Shown here piece by piece: positions 40,277-40,359 of a stretch of DNA of 40,359 nt. The DNA is from Gracilaria domingensis (Eukaryota > Rhodophyta > Florideophyceae > Gracilariales > Gracilariaceae), in contig VCMS01000401.1 in NCBI GenBank assembly GCA_022539475.1, positions 1 through 40,359 on the forward strand, written 5' to 3'. The position numbers and the translations under genes were made by a program. The notes under the pieces were generated by a model. That model was not told the origin of the DNA. It worked only from the letters and a program-made list of their open reading frames with translations, and did no database searches. Every line of letters begins with the position of its first letter. Position 1 is the stretch's first letter.

Positions 40277-40359
40277 ATGGTTCAGATATTCCGGGAGACT
40301 CCGCAGTTCCTGCTTTTTAGGAATTTGAGGTGCCCAATGGGTCGCATATCGCCGTTACA

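Larger units (their letters stand above)
32490..40359 (+). mobile_element. Right, best-preserved copy of family A DNA transposon (3' end beyond window)
   Basis: Starts CGTCTGTCTCTTGCAG, the first point of identity with the left copy. It contains subterminal repeats, paired hairpins, a repeat array, an intact transposase and the convergent partner gene. The element end on the right was not reached or not recognised. Size would therefore be at least 7.8 kb. The DDE-type transposase with EHAH motif and CxxC finger suggests the CACTA/Plavaka/KDZ assemblage. Confidence 0.75.

Noticed and set aside
1..40359. CRISPR array, tRNA or rRNA genes
   Set aside because: No regularly spaced identical repeats, and no cloverleaf or conserved rRNA strings noticed on either strand.

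Overview
This is a repeat-rich, gene-poor stretch of a eukaryotic nuclear genome dominated by mobile elements and broken genes. Eukaryotic origin is supported by a chromodomain, a SET domain, a PARP-type WGR plus regulatory-domain relic, a hedgehog/intein (Hint) relic and transposases of the TNP2/Plavaka (CACTA/KDZ-like) kind. I cannot assign the lineage from sequence alone. A red alga, a fungus or another protist are all possible. No tRNA, rRNA or CRISPR array was seen.

Layout. (1) About 1-5.17 kb: a decayed, minus-strand copy of a large DNA transposon (family A), cut into the side of a Ty3/gypsy-like retroelement. (2) 5.17 to about 8.8 kb: the retroelement's 3' end, comprising the chromodomain end of pol, a long antisense reading frame with one in-frame stop, a purine tract and a probable 3' LTR. 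(3) 8.8-14.7 kb: mostly empty, with tandem repeats, hairpins and weak minus-strand ORFs. (4) 14.7-20.15 kb: a row of broken host-type genes, namely a Hint protein, thiamine-phosphate synthase, a Pro/Lys-rich protein and a PARP. (5) About 20.9-25.3 kb: a diverged second transposon (family B), with a broken plus-strand transposase facing a convergent minus-strand partner gene. (6) 25.9-32.5 kb: a chromatin/DNA-modification island. Its minus-strand genes are an unknown protein, then a DNA methyltransferase, then a SET-domain protein. It diverges, across a palindrome-bearing intergenic region, from a plus-strand ParB-like gene. (7) 32.49 kb to the window end: the best family A copy. It has 5' subterminal repeats and hairpins, an uninterrupted 1091-codon transposase, and a convergent partner gene whose stop codon shares a TTAA with the transposase stop.

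The most interesting point is that two clearly diverged transposons, A and B, share one layout: a zinc-finger transposase on one strand, and tail-to-tail on the other a disordered, repeat-bearing, coiled-coil protein with a conserved block ending NWGNR. This looks like a two-component transposition system with an undescribed partner protein. The second point is the neighbouring ParB / DNA methyltransferase / SET cassette. Almost every gene except the family A transposase carries isolated in-frame stops or single-base frameshifts, several of them at homopolymers. Decay, C-to-T mutation, and assembly error must be separated before any gene is called functional or dead. All homology statements are by-eye readings; no search was run.
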